From NCBI GenBank assembly GCA_023135565.1, contig JAGLSW010000068.1, forward strand, positions 1 to 40,514: a DNA stretch of 40,514 nt, written 5' to 3'. The notes under the pieces were generated by a model. The model did no database searches. It was not told the DNA's origin and was given only the letters and a program-made list of their open reading frames with translations. Positions 36,259 to 40,514 of the stretch are shown in pieces. The DNA is from Candidatus Aminicenantota bacterium. GTDB lineage: Bacteria; Acidobacteriota; Aminicenantia; UBA2199. The translations under genes and the position numbers were made by a program. The first letter of the stretch is position 1. Every line of letters starts with the position of its first letter.

Positions 36259-38391
36259 ATGAATTTAAAAAAAATTTTTATTATTTTGTTAGCAGTGCTT
36301 CTGCCTCTCCCGGCAGCAGCAAACACTAAAACCGAACAAATCAAGTTCCACACCATGGCTGAAAACGTCGATTTACCTCACATCACCGCCGTTCCCAAAA
36401 TAGACGGCCTGTTCGAAAAAGATATCTATAAAAATTTTGTTTTGTACGATAACTTTTTCCAGATGATCCCTAAGTACAACACACCCGCTTCGGAAAAAAC
36501 CCAGGTGTTTTTAGCCTTCGATGATGAAAATCTCTATTTTGCCTTTAAAGCCTTTTACCGGAACCCCAAAATCATCAGGACGTCCATCAGCAGACGCGAT
36601 AAATTTGAGAACAACGATTTTATACGCATCATCATCGATCCTTTTGTCACCCGGATAAAAGGAATGCTTTTTAGCGTCAATCCCAACGGCATACAGAAAG
36701 ACGCTATTTATGACGAAATGCCCGGCAGTGAAAGGTTCGACTGGACCTGGGACGCGCTTTTTTACTCAGCCGGGAAAATATACGATTGGGGTTATTTCGT
36801 GGAAATCAAAATCCCTTTCAAGTCCCTGAGATTTCCCGCCGGTAAAAAAATTCAAAAATGGGGTATTCACCTGATGCGCTGGATTGCCCACAAATCGGAA
36901 TATGACTCCTTGTTTTTTATCGACCGCACCAAAAGAGGCTGGCTGAACCAACAGCCCATGCTGGTGATCAGTAAAAACATAAAACCCGGGCTTCATGTAG
37001 AAGTCGTGCCCTCAGTCACCACCTTAGTCAACAAAGGAGAAGACGCCGAGTACAACGCCGGCGCCAGTTTCAAGTACAACATCTCCTCCGACACCACCTT
37101 AGATTTTACCTATAACCCCGATTTTTCCCATATCGAAGCCGATGCCGGGCAAATCAATATCAACCAGAGATACGCCCTCTACTATGAAGAAAAAAGACCT
37201 TTCTTCTTAGAAAGCAAAGAAATATTCAAAACCCCCATCGAAGTGTTTTATTCGAGGCGGATCGCCACTCCCCGCTTCGGCGGCAAGATCACGGGCAGGA
37301 GCGGCAGGTCTACCTTCGGTTTAGTGTCGGGCTATGACACCGGTTCTTTTATGAATTTGTCCAATGTCCCGGCAGGAGGAGAAGAAAAAGCCTGGAATAA
37401 CTCCTTCAGGTATAAGTATGAATTCACCAGGGAAAACTCCATCGGTATGTTCGTAACCGACAAACGTTGGCAGGGCGATAACTATAATACTGTTTTCGGG
37501 CTCGATTCGCATATCAAACATAAAGGCTTCATGGGTGATTTCCAGGCCCTGCTGTCTAAAACCCGGTTCGGTGACAAAACAGAGGGCCAGGCCTATTATG
37601 GGCTGCTCTCCTATGAAAACGAACATATTCACGGCAATTTTTTGACCGAGCATTATTCTCCCCGATTCGACGCCCAGATCGGTTTTATCCAGCGCACGGA
37701 TATGAGGAGATACCGGGGCTACCTGGACTATATCTTTTTGCCGGAAAAAAAACATTTCGTTAACGGCGGCCCCTCCATTGCTTACGATTACATCACCGAC
37801 TGGAGCGGCGAAGTAATGGATAAGCATCTCTCCTTAGGCTTCCAATTCCAGACCTACCGCTTCACCAATATAAAAGCCGTTTATAATCGATATTATGAGA
37901 AATTCTACGGCGTCGGTTTCGATAAAAACTATCTCGAATTCCTCATTACTTCGTCACCCCTCAAGTTCTTGACCTTCGGCACTTATGCCATGATAGGCGA
38001 CGGCATTTTTTATTCTCCCAACCCCTTTCTCGGCTACAACCGGCTGGTTGCTTTCTGGTCCACTTTGCTGCCCACCCAGCGTTTCGCCATATCCGCCGAC
38101 CTGACCTCTAACTATTTCTACTTTGAAAAAGGAGGAAACCTGATGTATAAAATGAACATTTACAGGTTAAAAGCAGTTTATTATTTCACCAGGAACCTCT
38201 CTTTAAGAACTATCTGGGAATACAATAACTTCTATGATAAACACTACGGCAATGTGCTTTTAAGTTATGAATATAACCCCGGCACTGTTTTTTACTTAGG
38301 CTATTCGACGGACCGCATTTACAACGCAGGCATGCTCGAAGACACCACCTATTCCATATTTCTCAAAATCTCTTATCTTTTCAGAAAATAA
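36259..38391 (+). CDS. Secreted DUF5916-like protein (CBM9-like domain plus outer-membrane barrel)
   Basis: 710 residues with AAGGAGG at 36246-36252. An N-terminal signal peptide (NLKKIFIILLAVLLPLPAAA) is followed by a carbohydrate-binding-family-9-like region at about 40-230 (KIDGLFEKDIY; VFLAFDDENLYFAF). The rest is rich in alternating aromatic strands typical of a beta-barrel and includes the DUF5916 hallmark NPDFSHIEADAGQI followed by EEKRPFFLE. It ends YLFRK, with an aromatic near the C-terminus. Family knowledge: DUF5916 proteins are common in diderms and their function is not established. Its position between the assembly line and an inner-membrane exporter, 33 bp before the latter, makes a role in the outer-membrane passage of the product possible, but it may be unrelated. 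Confidence 0.82.
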   Translation: MNLKKIFIILLAVLLPLPAAANTKTEQIKFHTMAENVDLPHITAVPKIDGLFEKDIYKNFVLYDNFFQMIPKYNTPASEKTQVFLAFDDENLYFAFKAFYRNPKIIRTSISRRDKFENNDFIRIIIDPFVTRIKGMLFSVNPNGIQKDAIYDEMPGSERFDWTWDALFYSAGKIYDWGYFVEIKIPFKSLRFPAGKKIQKWGIHLMRWIAHKSEYDSLFFIDRTKRGWLNQQPMLVISKNIKPGLHVEVVPSVTTLVNKGEDAEYNAGASFKYNISSDTTLDFTYNPDFSHIEADAGQININQRYALYYEEKRPFFLESKEIFKTPIEVFYSRRIATPRFGGKITGRSGRSTFGLVSGYDTGSFMNLSNVPAGGEEKAWNNSFRYKYEFTRENSIGMFVTDKRWQGDNYNTVFGLDSHIKHKGFMGDFQALLSKTRFGDKTEGQAYYGLLSYENEHIHGNFLTEHYSPRFDAQIGFIQRTDMRRYRGYLDYIFLPEKKHFVNGGPSIAYDYITDWSGEVMDKHLSLGFQFQTYRFTNIKAVYNRYYEKFYGVGFDKNYLEFLITSSPLKFLTFGTYAMIGDGIFYSPNPFLGYNRLVAFWSTLLPTQRFAISADLTSNYFYFEKGGNLMYKMNIYRLKAVYYFTRNLSLRTIWEYNNFYDKHYGNVLLSYEYNPGTVFYLGYSTDRIYNAGMLEDTTYSIFLKISYLFRK

Positions 38392-38424
38392 TGACTTAAT
38401 CATAAATACAAAATAGGAGGATTT

Positions 38425-40514
38425 ATGAAACAAAAAAACGTTTTTTTAACCCCTGTCAGGCTAATTGTTTTACTGTTTTTGGTGATTGCCCTGATTGCTC
38501 CCCTCAGCCTAACGGCGCAAACCGGGACGCAGCCGCCGGAACAGGCGCAGCAGGAAGAGCAGCTCCAGGAACAGGCGCGGCAGGAAGACCGACTCCCGGA
38601 ACAAGCGTCAAAAGTAGATTATGAGGCTATCGAAAAAAAAGTACAGGAACTCATGGAAGACGGCGATATCCCCGGTCTAAGTCTTGTGATGATAAAAGGC
38701 GACCGGCCGGTATATATGAAAGGTTTCGGCTATACCGGCTTAGAAAAGAAAACCCCGGTTACCTCCGCCACCCTGTTCGAACTGGCCTCATGCAGTAAAG
38801 CTTTTACGGCTTTAGCCATGCTGAAATTGGAAAAAGAAGGTCTTATTAACTTAGACGCCCCGGTATCCCGCTACCTGTCATGGTTCTACACCATGTACCA
38901 GGGCAAAAAACAGGAAATCACCCTCCGCCAACTGCTGCATCAGAGCAGCGGCATCCCCCCCGGTTCTATCGCCAAAATACCCGAATCCGCCGCCGCAGAC
39001 GCGCTGCAGCAGACCGCCCGTAATCTCGCGGGCATCGAATTGGATTTCCTTCCCGGCCTCCGTTTCCAGTATGCCACCATCAACTACGATGTCCTGGGCG
39101 CGGTTATCGAAGCAGTCAGCGACACCGCTTATGAAGAGTATATGGTAAAAAACATATTCCACCCCCTGGGCTTAAACGATACCCTGGTGGGCAAAGAACA
39201 ACTGCAGGCCGCGGGAAAAGAAGCAGCCCGGGGTCATAAAATCAGTTTTTTTAAAGCCCGCCCATATACCCCGCCGGATTTTCGCGGCAATAACCCGGCC
39301 GCTTACATCATGTCCAACGGCAGCGACATAGCCCGCTGGTTACGATTGCAAATGGGAATGGAACAAAACGATCTTACCCCGCTGCTGGAAAAAAGCCGGC
39401 AGCGGGACCGAACCGTCCCCCCCGATATGAACACCATGGTATCCTATGCCATGGGCTGGATGGCGTCGATAGACGGCAGCGGCGTGATATTGCACAGCGG
39501 GTTAAATCCCAATTTTACCACCTTCTTTATTTTCGATCCCGAAGATCGCACCGGGGTGGCCGTAATGGCCAATTCCAACAGTAGTTATACTTCTTACATC
39601 GGCAGGGCAGTCATGCATTTGTTGTACGGCGACCCCCTGCCCCCGGAAACCGGCTTAGACGGTAATATCGACAAAAGCGCATCGGTCATGAGCATCATCC
39701 TGTGCGTTTACCTTTTGTTTGTGCTGGTATTTTTAGCGCTGCTGCTGCTGCAATTAGTGAAAGGCAAACGCGGTTTTAAACCCGTCACTCTTAAAATCCT
39801 GCTGCGCTGGATCGTTGCCCCCATTTTGCTGGTTCCTTTTGCCGCGGGCATCTATTTGCTGCCCTATGTCATCGGCGGAGTGCCCTGGGCAACCGCTTTA
39901 GTCTGGTCGCCCATTAGTTTTAAAACAGCGGCTTTTTTGATTATAGTGGCCATGGTCTGTAGTTATATTTCGTATATGGTCTCATCGCTCTTTCCCCACA
40001 AGAATGAATATTTACATTCCGTCCCCTTTCTCATACTTATCAGTTTACTCAGCGGCGGCGCCAATGCCGTGGTGATATTCTTGCTCAGTATGTCTTTATA
40101 CGTCCCCATCGACAGAGGATATGTCTTGTTTTATTTTTGCCTGGCCAGCGGCCTGTATCTTTTAGGACGCAGGGCCCTGCAAGGCAGGCTGGTAACGATT
40201 ACATTCGGCATCATCTATGATTTAAGGATGAGGTTGATCAGCCGCATATTCACTACCTCTTACCAGAAATACGAAAAGTTGGACAGCGGACGTGTGATCG
40301 CTACCCTGAACAACGATACCACACAATTGGGCGGAACAGCTAACTTTTTGGTGGCTGTACTCAGCAGCCTTATTACCGTAACCGGCGCTTTCTTGTACCT
40401 GGCTACCATCGCTTTCTGGACTACCCTGGTTACCCTGGCGGTTATAGTAATAGTCGCCGTGGTTTATGTATTTGTCACCCGGCGAGCTGCCCGGCTGTTT
40501 AATGTGGCCAGGGA
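38425..40514 (+). CDS. Serine hydrolase (beta-lactamase/ClbP fold) fused to an ABC exporter, 3'-partial
   Basis: The ATG follows AGGAGG (38415-38420); the frame stays open for 696 residues to the window end. Residues 1-32 are a signal or anchor segment, followed by a Gln/Glu-rich linker built of 10-residue repeats (38-61). Residues about 65-410 form a class C beta-lactamase-type hydrolase: SxxK is S122-C-S-K125, the Tyr motif is Y216-A-T (usual YxN), and H357-S-G replaces KTG. Three hydrophobic helices follow (about 430-455, 470-495, 510-530). A second membrane unit then begins SVPFLILISLLSGGANAVV and contains LNNDTTQLGG, resembling the cyclic-peptide export ABC family (YojI/PvdE type). The ATPase would lie beyond the window. 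Family knowledge: ZmaM-type proteins join a ClbP-like prodrug peptidase, three helices and an ABC exporter. Inference: it exports the product of this cluster and may trim it outside the cytoplasm. Confidence 0.85.
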   Translation, partial: MKQKNVFLTPVRLIVLLFLVIALIAPLSLTAQTGTQPPEQAQQEEQLQEQARQEDRLPEQASKVDYEAIEKKVQELMEDGDIPGLSLVMIKGDRPVYMKGFGYTGLEKKTPVTSATLFELASCSKAFTALAMLKLEKEGLINLDAPVSRYLSWFYTMYQGKKQEITLRQLLHQSSGIPPGSIAKIPESAAADALQQTARNLAGIELDFLPGLRFQYATINYDVLGAVIEAVSDTAYEEYMVKNIFHPLGLNDTLVGKEQLQAAGKEAARGHKISFFKARPYTPPDFRGNNPAAYIMSNGSDIARWLRLQMGMEQNDLTPLLEKSRQRDRTVPPDMNTMVSYAMGWMASIDGSGVILHSGLNPNFTTFFIFDPEDRTGVAVMANSNSSYTSYIGRAVMHLLYGDPLPPETGLDGNIDKSASVMSIILCVYLLFVLVFLALLLLQLVKGKRGFKPVTLKILLRWIVAPILLVPFAAGIYLLPYVIGGVPWATALVWSPISFKTAAFLIIVAMVCSYISYMVSSLFPHKNEYLHSVPFLILISLLSGGANAVVIFLLSMSLYVPIDRGYVLFYFCLASGLYLLGRRALQGRLVTITFGIIYDLRMRLISRIFTTSYQKYEKLDSGRVIATLNNDTTQLGGTANFLVAVLSSLITVTGAFLYLATIAFWTTLVTLAVIVIVAVVYVFVTRRAARLFNVAR
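38536..38607 (+). repeat. 30-bp tandem repeat coding a Gln/Glu-rich linker
   Basis: PEQAQQEEQL, QEQARQEDRL and PEQA are 2.4 copies of a 10-residue unit between the signal segment and the hydrolase domain. It is probably a flexible periplasmic spacer. Confidence 0.7.

Noticed and set aside
36259-36356. Minus-strand frame 35973-36356 through the spacer
   Set aside because: It reads through the repeat-rich spacer and the signal-peptide codons of the DUF5916-like gene; no ribosome site or domain supports it.
38425-39660. Antibiotic-resistance beta-lactamase
   Set aside because: SxxK and HSG occur in many serine hydrolases; the fusion to membrane helices and an exporter fits a product-processing role better, and the Tyr motif is YAT rather than YxN.

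Overview
The window is almost entirely one co-directional (+ strand) hybrid NRPS/PKS biosynthetic locus, entered in the middle of its first visible megasynthase and left in the middle of an exporter gene. Base composition is moderate, genes are tightly packed, and Shine-Dalgarno sites are purine-rich. A DUF5916-type outer-membrane protein follows the cluster, which points to a diderm bacterium. Short tandem DNA repeats sit inside the megasynthase linkers. That style recalls uncultured Acidobacteriota or Aminicenantes-type genomes, but this assignment is a recollection and was not tested.

Layout. 1-7719: NRPS/PKS (end of an A domain, PCP, then KS-AT-KR-DH-ER-ACP, where DH and ER lie inside the C-terminal part of KR). 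7741-15669: KS-AT-KR-ACP-C-A-PCP, with an A-domain pocket that reads as glycine. 15659-22669: KS-AT-KR-DH-ACP-C, DH again inserted in KR. 22807-24543: radical SAM protein with a cobalamin-binding-like N-terminal region. 24577-33333: NRPS with only half of a C domain, then A-PCP-C-A-PCP-E-C. 33351-35993: A-PCP-TE whose nucleophile position is Cys. 35994-36258: repeat- and hairpin-rich spacer. 36259-38391: secreted DUF5916-like beta-barrel protein. 38425-40514 (runs off the end): serine hydrolase of the beta-lactamase/ClbP fold fused to an ABC exporter of the cyclic-peptide type.

How they work together (inference from colinearity). An upstream amino acid is extended by a fully reduced malonate unit, then by a beta-hydroxy malonate unit, then condensed with glycine. 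The glycyl unit is extended by a KR-DH module, which would give a 4-aminobut-2-enoyl (vinylogous glycine) unit. Three further amino acids are added, the middle one epimerised to D, and a Cys-type thioesterase releases the chain. The radical SAM enzyme is a tailoring enzyme. The hydrolase-exporter fusion resembles the prodrug-processing exporter ZmaM and would act during or after export.

The most unusual signal is a shared C-terminal heptapeptide, DEGDFDF, on two unrelated proteins: the PKS/NRPS ending at 22669 and the radical SAM enzyme ending at 24543. Both lie just before an NRPS that opens with a bare C-domain C-lobe. This suggests an assembly-line recruitment tag and its receptor. Other points of interest are subunit breaks between C and A domains, KR domains interrupted by DH or DH-ER, the Cys thioesterase, and 9-bp tandem repeats placed in equivalent linkers of several domains.
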